Assembly: GCA_016841425.1 (NCBI GenBank)
Contig: JAENZE010000017.1
Location: 1 to 52,156, forward strand
Source: Syntrophomonas sp.
GTDB taxonomy: Bacteria > Bacillota > Syntrophomonadia > Syntrophomonadales > Syntrophomonadaceae
Length of the DNA: 52,156 nucleotides
Reading direction: 5' to 3'
Positions 44,193 through 52,156 of this stretch are shown piece after piece. The notes beneath the pieces were generated by a model. It was given only the letters and a program-made list of their open reading frames with translations. It was not told the origin of the DNA and ran no database searches. Position 1 is the stretch's first letter, and each line of letters starts with the position of its first letter. Position numbers and translations under genes: made by a program.

Positions 44193-45425
44193 TTAATCCC
44201 GGGATGGCATATGAGCCTTGCTGATTATTATCGCACCCAGGATGAGAACCGCTAGAATAATCACCACATTTAATATCCAGGGGTTTCTTTCCGTCCACGG
44301 TATGGAGGGGGCCTGGTAATCTGGGTTGATCTTTTCCGGGCCCGGACTCATACTGGACAAAACCCGGTAATCTACCAGGTGAGCAAACTTGGCCAGATCA
44401 TATGCTGGCTCTTGGGCCTGCGGGTTAGTGTACCATAACCTGTAGGTCCCCTCGCTCAAGTCTGCCAACAGGCTCGGCACCGAACCGTTGACCAGTATCT
44501 TATCCAACAGCAGCGGAGGGCTGCTGCCATTTTCTATTTCCAGTTTCAGATACTGGCCGGCTTTTTCTTTAACTATTATGCAGTTTTGAATGGCTTCGTA
44601 TTCCAACCATTTGAAATGATAGATATTAACCGGCGAGCTTAATTTCCTCCACTCTTCCCCATCCTTACTGGAGTATACTGTTACCATACGCTGGTAGTTT
44701 CTCCCGTTTACCTGCAATTCAATATTAGCTATATAATATCCTTTTACCCCCATATCAATGGTTATGAAACTTATTCCTTTTTGCCGGTCATCTTCTCGCG
44801 ATATGACTGAACCGGGCAGTTCCTGCGCCGGAGCTGACACAGACGTGATAAACCCGACTCTGGCCCCTTTTATAATGACATCTGGACCTGAATCCATAGT
44901 AATTTTGAAACGCAGATAACGCGAACTGGACACCGGATAAGTAATTTCGTTTTTTCGATAATTCGGTTCGACTAAAAATATCTTATCGCGGGTCACCAAA
45001 TTCCAGCTCCTATCATCACTGCTTTCAATCTGAACCTCGCAGAAAAAATCGCTCTGGCTCTCTATATCCAGTATCACTTCGTTATGCAGCAGTCCACTTG
45101 TTTTCATATCCAGGGTGAATAACTGCTCGCCCTCCCTGCTCATCTTATCAATTATTTCTGCTTCTGTTAGATCGCTCTGCGGGAGTGAATAAGGTGTCAG
45201 TTGATACGATATTTCTTCCCCGTCAGCATTGCTCAACCGGAGATCGGCCAGGTCTTCCCGGGTCTGGTTAAGCACTTCAGTATCCAGGTTAACCAGAGCA
45301 AAGCCATCCCCTTCTACCTTTACTTCTTTATAATGCTGGTAGGCGGCAAAATCCTGAACGGCATAAACCGAAGCCTGCACGAGCCATATTATTAAGACCA
45401 ACCAGAAAATGAACGTTTTCCTCAT
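44193..45425 (-). CDS. DUF3999-family membrane-anchored protein
   Basis: A 410-residue protein with a signal peptide (about 1-22), a large extracytoplasmic beta-rich region and a C-terminal membrane helix (about 383-403) followed by a short basic tail. The N-terminal part, AYQHYKEVKVEGDGFALVNLD and DLADLRLSNADGEEISYQL, fits DUF3999. Its start overlaps the stop of the DUF2339 gene (ATGA), the usual order for this pair in many bacteria. Function is unknown; an envelope role is likely. Confidence 0.8.
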   Translation of the reverse strand: MRKTFIFWLVLIIWLVQASVYAVQDFAAYQHYKEVKVEGDGFALVNLDTEVLNQTREDLADLRLSNADGEEISYQLTPYSLPQSDLTEAEIIDKMSREGEQLFTLDMKTSGLLHNEVILDIESQSDFFCEVQIESSDDRSWNLVTRDKIFLVEPNYRKNEITYPVSSSRYLRFKITMDSGPDVIIKGARVGFITSVSAPAQELPGSVISREDDRQKGISFITIDMGVKGYYIANIELQVNGRNYQRMVTVYSSKDGEEWRKLSSPVNIYHFKWLEYEAIQNCIIVKEKAGQYLKLEIENGSSPPLLLDKILVNGSVPSLLADLSEGTYRLWYTNPQAQEPAYDLAKFAHLVDYRVLSSMSPGPEKINPDYQAPSIPWTERNPWILNVVIILAVLILGAIIISKAHMPSRD

Positions 45426-47173
45426 AACTCTGCTTCCTTTTTCTCTTTCTTCTGGTAGGCAAACGAAACGCCTACCAGAACTGCTCCTACCACAGTTAAG
45501 ATGATAATGCGGTAAACCATGGGCATATAACTGAGGTCAATAAACATAATCTTCAGAGTGGTCAGAGCGAATAGCGCCAGAGATACCAGTCGGATTATCT
45601 CCACTTCTTTGAGCATACCCCACAGAATTAATGCCAGGGCCAGCAGTACCCATGATAGGGAAATAGCAAAATCGGCTGAATAATCCAAGCTGAAGTATTT
45701 AAGCATATTATCTACTTCCCAGCTTAAATGGGTCAGGGTGAGTATTACCGTTATTATAACCGTTCCCCACCTTAAAATCGGCCTTATTCCCGATTCGGAA
45801 TGTGGAAAGAAGATGTAAGCAGCGAATATATATCCTCCAATGCTCAGGATAGCATCCAGTGAATGAGTGTTAAACAGGGGCACGAGTGGATCAGCAGAAT
45901 AAGGGGCGGAAACCGAGTTTGGGGTAATCAGGAACAGGAGACCCAGGCCTGATATCAAGACCATCTTATTGCCCACCTTATGACCAATAAAAATTAATAC
46001 CAGTGCCTCAGTGAGCCAGGCCGCAGTAACCCATTGTTCATTAAACTGCAGAGGAACAGCAATGGTCAGGAAAACCATTCCCATTCCCAGCAGGGCAAGA
46101 AACAGCAGTCTGTCTCCCATGTTTCTGCGTTGTAAAGCCAGGGCTACCCATAAGTACAAAGCGGTAAGTATCACCGCCAGGGTGCCCATCCATTCCCCAT
46201 AATCGTAATTTAAATTAGCATAGCTGGCTCCTAGAAAGAAGCCTCCATTAAGAGTTAAAATAAACAAATCACCAAAATTGGTGGGTTTCCGGTGGCGAAC
46301 ATTGTAGAGAAAAGCCAGAGCTCCAAAAATAATAAAATAAATGCCGAGAAAGGATTGATTGACCCATATGCCGGATCCATATTGAACTGAATACATAGTC
46401 GAATTTATTACATAAACTAGAACTGTACCTAAAAAAGCCAGTACATTCAAGCTGCGCCAGTTTTTATAGTAGGCTAAATACAGAACCCCTAGATCCAGTA
46501 TACTGATGTATAAAAGCAGGGTCACCAGGTCAATTCTTTCCCCGTTCCCGATCAGGAAGGGAGCCAGGAACCCACCCAGGGCAGCAATTGTGGCCAATCC
46601 TATAGCATCCTGTCGTCTGGCCAGCACCCCCCCAGCCAGGTTAGTAATAATCAATAGTCCAAAAGCAGTATATGACGAAATCAGGTGGTAATAGTTGACA
46701 GCAGCAAAAGTGCTGAGATAAATTATGGCTATTCCCCCGCCGGACAGCCCCTGGGCAAAATAGCGGTAACCGCGCCGAATGTTTATGTCTCCTGCCACCA
46801 GGAACGATAAACCGGCCAGGAATCCAATAACTACCCGACCCAATTCCCCGATCCAACCGTTATCGAAGGAGTACTTAAGAAAATATCCTACTGCAAACAG
46901 AAGCACAACTATTCCGACCCGATTCAGCAGGTTCTTGCCAATCAGCATCTCCAAACCGTCGTTAAATATCGTCTCTTTAGCTTTTACTTTATCCGGGGAG
47001 AGGTTTAATACAGAAATAAGGGCAGATGGACGGGAAACTCCAGGAGCAGCACCTTGTGACCTGGACTGCTGCTGTATCAACATGTTCAGAGTTGATACTG
47101 ATTCTTCCAGTCTGGCCAGCCTGGTCTTGATGTCTTCAATTTCCTCCTGAAAATGTCTTTCTCTCTCATCCAT
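45422..47173 (-). CDS. DUF2339-family polytopic membrane protein
   Basis: A 583-residue protein with an N-terminal coiled coil (residues 1-40, IEDIKTRLARLEESVSTL) and then about 17 membrane helices over residues 75-575. The first conserved segment, GKNLLNRVGIVVLLFAVGYF, and the SGGGIAIIYLSTFAA stretch are typical of DUF2339. It is translationally coupled to a DUF3999 protein. Function is unknown; it may be a transporter or envelope assembly component. AGAGG precedes the ATG, and a TTGCCA-17-CATAAT promoter candidate lies 55 nt upstream. Confidence 0.85.
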   Translation of the reverse strand: MDERERHFQEEIEDIKTRLARLEESVSTLNMLIQQQSRSQGAAPGVSRPSALISVLNLSPDKVKAKETIFNDGLEMLIGKNLLNRVGIVVLLFAVGYFLKYSFDNGWIGELGRVVIGFLAGLSFLVAGDINIRRGYRYFAQGLSGGGIAIIYLSTFAAVNYYHLISSYTAFGLLIITNLAGGVLARRQDAIGLATIAALGGFLAPFLIGNGERIDLVTLLLYISILDLGVLYLAYYKNWRSLNVLAFLGTVLVYVINSTMYSVQYGSGIWVNQSFLGIYFIIFGALAFLYNVRHRKPTNFGDLFILTLNGGFFLGASYANLNYDYGEWMGTLAVILTALYLWVALALQRRNMGDRLLFLALLGMGMVFLTIAVPLQFNEQWVTAAWLTEALVLIFIGHKVGNKMVLISGLGLLFLITPNSVSAPYSADPLVPLFNTHSLDAILSIGGYIFAAYIFFPHSESGIRPILRWGTVIITVILTLTHLSWEVDNMLKYFSLDYSADFAISLSWVLLALALILWGMLKEVEIIRLVSLALFALTTLKIMFIDLSYMPMVYRIIILTVVGAVLVGVSFAYQKKEKKEAEL

Positions 47174-47227
47174 AGAATACCTCTTCCCATATACGCATCG
47201 CTATCCATGATGTACAACCTTTATATC

Positions 47228-47256
47228 ATTATGCCTGACCTCTCCAATCCTGGCAA
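47228..47256 (-). promoter_or_regulatory. Candidate promoter of the DUF2339-DUF3999 pair
   Basis: On the minus strand TTGCCA, a 17-bp spacer and CATAAT, with a spacer similar to the one at 41972-42000. Confidence 0.6.
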
Positions 47257-47392
47257 ATTCTAATGCGACAGGGGGCGCTACTGTAATGACCTGGTAAATT
47301 CGTTAAGAAAGCAATAAAAAACAGCGTTCACATAATCCCCTGATCAATAGTAAGCATCGGCTTGAATGACATGACCTCGAACAGATGTATAT

Positions 47393-47450
47393 TTGACATA
47401 GTATCATCATAATTATATAGTTAATTTAGCTATATTTATATTTTAGCTAA
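47393..47450 (+). promoter_or_regulatory. Promoter with inverted-repeat operator for the Phd-Uma2 gene
   Basis: TTGACA (47393-47398), a 17-bp spacer and TATAGT (47416-47421) make a near-consensus promoter. TTAGCTA (47426-47432) and TAGCTAA (47444-47450) form an inverted repeat with 11-bp spacing just downstream, a good candidate site for the Phd-type domain of the gene product. Confidence 0.7.
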
Positions 47451-47465
47451 TTCGGAGGTGGGTAA

Positions 47466-48185
47466 ATGGAAATTTCATCAACAGAAGCCCAAAACAATTT
47501 CGGCCGCTACCTGAAACTGGCACAATTCGAGGATATAATCATTACCAAAAATGGTAAAAAGATAGCAGTTATCATGGCACTTAAAGAGCATAAAAAAGGC
47601 CTTTCAACCCTGGCGGAAAAGGCTGAAGGGTATGTTTGGAAGAATGAGAAGATAGCCTATGAGGATTTCCTGAAGCTTACGGAGGAAAGCGAAAACCACT
47701 ATGAGTATATAGATGGAGAAGTGTACCTGCTGGCTTCGCCTTCTTACGCCCATCAGAATATTATTATGGAAATATCTAATGTATTGTATAGCTGGTTTAA
47801 AGGAAAGAAATGCAGGCCTTTGACCTCCCCCTTCGATGTTACGCTTATCAAAGATGGGAGCAAAAATGTAGTACAGCCAGACATTATGGTTATTTGTGAC
47901 ACAGAAAACATTAATGAAAAAGGCCGATATACCGGCATACCCACCATGGTAATCGAAGTCCTGTCCAAGTCTACACAGCATAAGGACCTGCTTAAAAAGC
48001 TTGATTTGTATTTTCACGGCGGTATTATGGAATACTGGATTATTAACCCTTTACGCAAAGAAATTTATACCTACTTCTTTGACGAGCAGGATATCAAGGA
48101 GCACCGTGTATATACCGGGGCAGAGATAGCCCAGTCTGTTGTTTTTGAAGGTTTGGAGATTCCCCTGAGATACTTGTGGGATTAA
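47466..48185 (+). CDS. Phd-type antitoxin domain fused to Uma2-family nuclease-like domain
   Basis: A 239-residue protein. Residues 1-50 match the Phd/YefM DNA-binding antitoxin domain (ISSTEAQNNFGRYLKLAQ, IIITKNGKKIAVIM). Residues about 60-239 match Uma2 (DUF820), a PD-(D/E)XK-like fold: HYEYIDGEVYLLASPSYAHQ, VVQPDIMVICD, MVIEVLSKST, then KLDLYFHGGIMEYWIINP. The Asp, Glu and Lys positions look intact, so nuclease activity is possible but not shown for this protein. No separate toxin gene lies next to it. GGAGG is 8 nt before the ATG. The promoter carries a palindrome that could allow autoregulation. Confidence 0.85.
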   Translation: MEISSTEAQNNFGRYLKLAQFEDIIITKNGKKIAVIMALKEHKKGLSTLAEKAEGYVWKNEKIAYEDFLKLTEESENHYEYIDGEVYLLASPSYAHQNIIMEISNVLYSWFKGKKCRPLTSPFDVTLIKDGSKNVVQPDIMVICDTENINEKGRYTGIPTMVIEVLSKSTQHKDLLKKLDLYFHGGIMEYWIINPLRKEIYTYFFDEQDIKEHRVYTGAEIAQSVVFEGLEIPLRYLWD

Positions 48186-48209
48186 ATTTGTGAATAACTT
48201 TCTTAAGTG

Positions 48210-49049
48210 CTATCTCGTAATTACAGGCACAAAATTAGTAACTGGTATGACACGTTCGCAATAGCTGAGGTAGGTATCATCATCCAGTTGAAAGGTATGT
48301 TTATTCATATCTACATCTCTAACAGTTACATAATTATATCTGTCAATCGCAAAGATTTTGAACCCACTGTTAATAGACTCCTCCTGGAATAATGTATCTT
48401 CCCCCTCAGTAACGTCCGAAAATTTGATTTTTTCCCAAAGATGTTTTTTGAAAACCATGGTCGCCCCAACAACATAGTTGACATAAGAATATTCAGGGAA
48501 AGGTCTATAAAAACCAAGAATGGATTTACTTTTAAAGTAGATAAACCGGCTTGATTTACCTATTATGTCTGCTTCACAATAATTAAAGGCTGCCATCATG
48601 TCGGTAAGATAATCCGGAGCGTAGTAATCATCATCATCGAATTTGGCTACAAAATCATAAAAAGAATTCTGGATCGCATAATTGGTACACTCACCTAAAG
48701 TTGTTTTCTCATCAAGCTGAAATACTTGAATATCGGGATGTTGACTGGCACGATTTTGCCATTCCACCAGACTCATATGATTATTATTTAGTACTATTAT
48801 TAGCTCCCGAGGACCATAAGCTTGCTGTAAATAATTATTAAAAACTTGATCGATTAATTGGGGTCGGTTAGTACACGTAAATACACTGACTCCATCTTCG
48901 GTGACTGTATTTAGACTATGATATTCGCAATCAATATCGTCAGTTGATACCGATTTAACTTCTTCTGAAGAAATAGCAGAGCGGCTTTCTTTTTGGAGCT
49001 TATCATTAGCCATCTTATTCAAACCAACAAAATCGGGTCGGCTACTCAA
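48210..49049 (-). CDS. Family 2 glycosyltransferase
   Basis: A 279-residue GT-A fold glycosyltransferase. After an N-terminal extension of about 50 residues come VSVFTCTNRPQLIDQVFNNY, the ELIIVLNNN strand and the metal-binding FDDDDYYAPDYL motif (near residue 138), then GEDTLFQEE as a likely acceptor-side motif. It should transfer a sugar from a nucleotide donor to an unknown acceptor in the cytosol. The start is TTG at 49049, with GGAGG 8 nt upstream; a closer ATG opens only a few codons. It is convergent with the Phd-Uma2 gene. Confidence 0.85.
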   Translation of the reverse strand: MSSRPDFVGLNKMANDKLQKESRSAISSEEVKSVSTDDIDCEYHSLNTVTEDGVSVFTCTNRPQLIDQVFNNYLQQAYGPRELIIVLNNNHMSLVEWQNRASQHPDIQVFQLDEKTTLGECTNYAIQNSFYDFVAKFDDDDYYAPDYLTDMMAAFNYCEADIIGKSSRFIYFKSKSILGFYRPFPEYSYVNYVVGATMVFKKHLWEKIKFSDVTEGEDTLFQEESINSGFKIFAIDRYNYVTVRDVDMNKHTFQLDDDTYLSYCERVIPVTNFVPVITR

Positions 49050-49442
49050 CCATGATGCCTCCTATCTCAAATATTTTATTACTTGAACTCTCCTCAATCA
49101 TAGTGTAATATGCCGTTTTGCTTATCTGACCGGGGCCGGGTTATAGTTCTGTTTCAACTACACCTAAAAACTCTGGCTCGTAAAGGAAACGAATAGAATT
49201 TGCATCCCTACCCTTTTAAGCAGGTTTCTTTATAGCTTGTTGATATATAGCCCAAAGTAATGCCACTTACTCTACTATATATGCCCAGGTGCAATATTGT
49301 TACAACTCGATATTGGGTTCATCCCCAGATTCGATATTGTTAACCTTCTTGTCATAAATAGTCTCCTGGCAGCGTAATCTGTATCAATATTAAAGCTATT
49401 CTTAATCATATTTGTCCACTTTATTATGGAGAGGAGACCCTT
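49050..49442. other. Divergent intergenic region between two glycosyltransferases
   Basis: A 393-nt region without a gene. Three near copies of an ATATTG motif occur in its right half (GCAATATTGTTAC near 49291, TCGATATTGGGTT near 49308, TCGATATTGTTAA near 49331), spaced about 17-23 nt. They could bind a regulator of either gene. No firm promoter was found. Confidence 0.4.
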
Positions 49443-50213
49443 ATGGTTGAAGTATCAATACTTATAACATCATTTTGCCGTCCCCATTTACTTAAGTGGA
49501 ATCTATATTCTTTGTCCCAGCAAAATATACCTTTCTCTTTTGAAACTATTGTTCTTAATGACGGTGTTCCAGACCTTACTTCAGACATATGCGAACAATT
49601 TGCTAACAGATTGCATTTAAAATATGTATTTACTGGTTATAGAAATAATGAAAGCAATCTTGTTTACCGGGTGCCTGGTTTTGCCTTAAATATAGGAGCT
49701 AAAATAGCGCGCGGAAAGATTTTAATTATTTCATGTGCGGAGATGTTTCATATAAATAACACAATTGAACATTTGACAGCACCAGTATTATTCGAGCCCA
49801 TGTTTTTAGCAACTTCAATTGGCATGGATGACCAGGATGGATCATTTTTAACGTATGTAGAACAAAACCAGGGGTACTACAGCTCACACAATTATTATTA
49901 TAGTTACCCACATCTTAATACAACCCTGCCATTTCTCATGGCCATAAGCAGGACAGAATTCATCGCTATTGGGGGATATGATGAAGACTTCATTGGATTT
50001 GCTTATGACGATAATGATCTGATTGACCGCCTGCTAACTAAAGGTTGCCGTTTATGCCTTACCCAGGCACAAACAATTCATCTCTATCATGAAAGGCATG
50101 ACACTGGAAAGGAGCAAACACCTGAATATAAGTTAAATGCCAAGTTATATCGTAAAAGGCGTGGAAAGGTATGCCGTAATGAAGCTAGAGATTGGGGAAC
50201 GATCAAATATTAG
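49443..50213 (+). CDS. Family 2 (GT27-like) glycosyltransferase
   Basis: A 256-residue glycosyltransferase. VSILITSFCRPHLLKWNLYS lies at the N-terminus, ETIVLNDG near residue 35, and GFALNIGAKIARGKILIISC takes the DXD position in altered form. A C-terminal GGYDEDFIGFAYDDNDLIDR (about 179-198) is the typical galactosyltransferase-like acceptor or base motif. It probably glycosylates a surface polymer or protein together with the neighbouring epimerase. GGAGAGGAG precedes the ATG. Confidence 0.83.
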   Translation: MVEVSILITSFCRPHLLKWNLYSLSQQNIPFSFETIVLNDGVPDLTSDICEQFANRLHLKYVFTGYRNNESNLVYRVPGFALNIGAKIARGKILIISCAEMFHINNTIEHLTAPVLFEPMFLATSIGMDDQDGSFLTYVEQNQGYYSSHNYYYSYPHLNTTLPFLMAISRTEFIAIGGYDEDFIGFAYDDNDLIDRLLTKGCRLCLTQAQTIHLYHERHDTGKEQTPEYKLNAKLYRKRRGKVCRNEARDWGTIKY

Positions 50214-50286
50214 TTCCACGTACACAGGATAAATAATTTTTGTCCGCAACTTCCAATAATTTTCATCTGTTGAGAGGGAGGATCCC

Positions 50287-50805
50287 ATGCTGCAAAGATT
50301 ACTACCAATTAAAAATGTCTGCATATCTGAATATTTCCCTGCTAGAAACTATTCAACTTCAGGCGGCAAATCCCTCTTTATTGGCAGATACAAACAACAT
50401 GGCGATAACTACCGTACTCTTCTCCAATTTGATTTAAGTACGATTCAATCTTCCAATGAGATACAAAGGTCATATCTGCAGTTAAACATATTAAGAAACG
50501 AGGTGGATTCTGGAACTGTTAAGATGGGTATTTACAGGTTATTGCAGGAATGGGATGATAACACCATCACCTGGGATAGCATGCTCCCTTTTTCATTAGC
50601 ACCTGAACATAACTTTGTTATACCCGCCTCCTGGATCGGTTTAATAATATTCGATATTACCAAACTAGTTTGCAGCTGGGTAGATCATAGTTATATTAAC
50701 CATGGAGTAATTATGGTGGGGGAAGAAAATCGCAATAGTTTGGTAGCATTTCATAGTCTGAGATCTGCTAATTCAAGCTGTTGGCCAATGCTAATAATCA
50801 CCTAA
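50287..50805 (+). CDS. DNRLRE-domain-type structural protein
   Basis: A 172-residue protein resembling DNRLRE domains, beta-sandwich modules of bacterial surface, spore-coat and Rhs-linked proteins. Evidence: YRTLLQFDLSTI near residue 48, SYLQLNI, the GIYRLLQEWDDNTITWDSM strand pair, and IIFDITKLVCSWVD near 120. No signal peptide is seen, so it may be loaded onto spores or exported another way. GAGGGAGG precedes the ATG. It lies between glycosyltransferase and epimerase genes and could be their glycosylated product. Confidence 0.72.
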   Translation: MLQRLLPIKNVCISEYFPARNYSTSGGKSLFIGRYKQHGDNYRTLLQFDLSTIQSSNEIQRSYLQLNILRNEVDSGTVKMGIYRLLQEWDDNTITWDSMLPFSLAPEHNFVIPASWIGLIIFDITKLVCSWVDHSYINHGVIMVGEENRNSLVAFHSLRSANSSCWPMLIIT

Positions 50806-51027
50806 AGGCCATATCATTTTACCGATAAATTTTAAACTAAGCTGTCCAGGATATAATTGATCAATATCAGATTCACCGTCCTAGCAAACTTCTAAAGGAT
50901 AGGCTCTTCAGACTTGCTCTCAAACAAACAACCAAACAATTATTAACATATAAATCAAATAGTGCATAAAATGAAACTATTAAGACTATACTGTTCGTTT
51001 CGTCGGAATGGGATATGGGGGAGTGCC

Positions 51028-51936
51028 ATGAGAATATTGGTCACAGGGGGAAAGGGAACACTAGGTACAAGTTTAGTCGAGGAACTAAACCGACGGGGAA
51101 TGGAAGTATGGACATGTGATATCAAGCATAGCCATGAAAACAACCATTTACGTTGTGACATAAGCCAGTACAGACAGTTAAGTGAAATATTCATAAATAA
51201 ACCGTTTGATTATGTTTACCATCTTGCTGCCGAATTTGGAAGATGGAACGGGGAAGCCTATTTTGAGCAAATGTGGACGACAAATGTTATAGGAACCAAA
51301 AACCTGATTAGACTACAGGAGAAACACGGCTTCCTAATGATTTTTACTAGCAGTTCTGAGGTCTATGGTGATTATCGCGGGGTTATGACAGAAGATATTA
51401 TGGATACAGCAGAAATCAGGCAAATGAATGACTATGCACTATCGAAATGGGTAAATGAACTTCAGATTTTAAATTCAGAAGCTATGTATAATACAGAAAC
51501 CGTAAGAATCCGGCTTTTTAATGTATATGGTCCCGGGGAATATTATTCACCTTATAGAAGCGCCATAGCTTTGTTTACTTTCCGGGCACTGCATAATATG
51601 GCTTATGATGTTTACCTTAATCATAAGAGAACATCCCTGTATATAGATGACTGCGTCAGATCAATGGCGGATATTATAAATAATTTTAGACCCGGGGAAG
51701 TATATAATTTAGCCGGGAGCGAACTACATGATATGAAATATGTTTCTGATATGATTTTATACAGCCTGGGAAAAAGCGATCATAATGTAACATATAAAGA
51801 TGCTGAACCTTTTACTACAATGGCTAAAATCCCTAATTTATCAAAAGCAAAAAGAGACCTAAGTTTTAACCCAAGAGTTGCTCTCGAACATGGTATACCT
51901 GAAACAGTAGCCTGGATGAAACAGATTTATAAATAG
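51028..51936 (+). CDS. NAD-dependent nucleotide-sugar epimerase/dehydratase
   Basis: A 302-residue extended short-chain dehydrogenase. The Rossmann motif MRILVTGGKGTLGTSLVEEL is at the N-terminus, the active-site region is TSSSEVYGD, and the YALSK motif (YxxxK) lies near residue 138. NVYGPGEYYSPYR is typical of sugar epimerases. It likely makes an activated sugar for the neighbouring glycosyltransferases. The frame is open 22 codons upstream, but GGGGGAG lies just before the ATG at 51028 and the Rossmann strand begins there. Exact substrate unknown. Confidence 0.88.
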   Translation: MRILVTGGKGTLGTSLVEELNRRGMEVWTCDIKHSHENNHLRCDISQYRQLSEIFINKPFDYVYHLAAEFGRWNGEAYFEQMWTTNVIGTKNLIRLQEKHGFLMIFTSSSEVYGDYRGVMTEDIMDTAEIRQMNDYALSKWVNELQILNSEAMYNTETVRIRLFNVYGPGEYYSPYRSAIALFTFRALHNMAYDVYLNHKRTSLYIDDCVRSMADIINNFRPGEVYNLAGSELHDMKYVSDMILYSLGKSDHNVTYKDAEPFTTMAKIPNLSKAKRDLSFNPRVALEHGIPETVAWMKQIYK

Positions 51937-51940
51937 AAAT

Positions 51941-51952
51941 GTGCCCGGCACC
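51941..51952. repeat. Variant of the GGTGCC-N-GGCACC palindrome
   Basis: GTGCC-C-GGCAC followed by CATAAGTTAA, 4 nt after the epimerase stop. It is the third copy of the palindrome-plus-TAAGTTAA motif in the window. Confidence 0.55.
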
Positions 51953-51960
51953 ATAAGTTA

Positions 51961-52156
51961 ACGTTGCCGTGGATTTATTTGTTTTTCCAGAAAATAAATA
52001 AATCCTGCTACCTTATTGGTGGAGCGCAGCGGAACATCAGTGGTGCCAGTAAGGGTGCTACCTTATTGGTGGAGCGCAGCGGAACATCAGTAGTCCCCGT
52101 AAGGGGGGCAACGACGTTGCCGTGGATTTATTTGTTTTCCCAGAAAATAAATAAAT
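51961..52156. repeat. Array of structured repeats at the right window edge
   Basis: Unit A (43 nt; 51961-52003 and 52114-52156) differs at one base between copies. It contains a 15-bp stem, GGATTTATTTGTTTT pairing with AAAATAAATAAATCC. Unit B (36 nt; 52006-52041 and 52056-52091) is identical in both copies and repeats with a 50-nt period; its CCTTATTGG can pair with the following CCAGTAAGG. The order is A-B-B-A. The array runs off the window. No coding frame is seen. Confidence 0.8.

Noticed and set aside
51961-52156. CRISPR array
   Set aside because: The repeated units are of two kinds, in A-B-B-A order, with no set of unique equal-length spacers and no cas genes nearby.

Overview
The window looks like chromosomal DNA of a low-to-mid GC Firmicute of the class Clostridia. 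Strong GGAGG ribosome-binding sites, TTG and GTG starts, an S-layer-homology protein and gatCAB all fit. A 612-residue acyl-CoA dehydrogenase, an acetate-permease-family protein and a citrate-to-2-oxoglutarate gene cluster suggest a fatty-acid-oxidising anaerobe of the Syntrophomonas type. The genus is an inference, since no rRNA or species marker is present. No tRNA, rRNA, CRISPR array or complete insertion sequence was seen.

Layout. 1-2235: the start of an unknown gene, a small HAD phosphatase, a folded inverted-repeat element and a permuted NlpC/P60-type protein with a membrane partner. 2358-7829: a tight four-gene operon of three unrecognised, mostly helical proteins followed by an Hsp70/actin-fold ATPase; this is the best candidate for an undescribed system. 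7872-9682: a conserved unknown protein, a cupin and a MerR-type regulator. 10031-16865: acyl-CoA dehydrogenase, a GPR1/FUN34/YaaH transporter, a glucosaminidase-like wall protein and a hybrid histidine kinase. 16911-22125 (minus): a homocitrate-synthase-like protein (probable Re-citrate synthase), two-subunit aconitase-family enzyme, NADP-isocitrate dehydrogenase and MetF. 22407-29893 (minus): gatB, gatA, gatC, ligA and pcrA.

30129-35389 is a mixed accessory stretch. It holds a DUF1287 protein, an Smr-domain protein, a 46-residue Cys protein, a PAP2 phosphatase, RidA, a frameshifted Rhs remnant and a RelB/YafQ-type toxin-antitoxin pair. The last two lie between two copies of a repeated hairpin, and a superoxide dismutase follows. 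35569-41159 (minus) is a tryptophan operon, trpE-trpG-trpD-trpC-trpF-aroF, without trpB or trpA. Two stretches of (G/U/C)AG triplets at 5-nt spacing cover the trpE and trpD translation starts. They look like binding sites for TRAP, the trp RNA-binding attenuation protein.

41299-47173 (minus) holds a transglutaminase-like protein, an SLH-domain protein with three C-terminal repeats and a DUF2339/DUF3999 membrane pair. 47466-51936 holds a Phd-Uma2 fusion, two family 2 glycosyltransferases, a DNRLRE-type protein and a nucleotide-sugar epimerase. The right edge enters an array of structured non-coding repeats. Dispersed repeats recur through the window: GGTGCC-N-GGCACC palindromes, a ~100-nt two-hairpin element and a repeated promoter.
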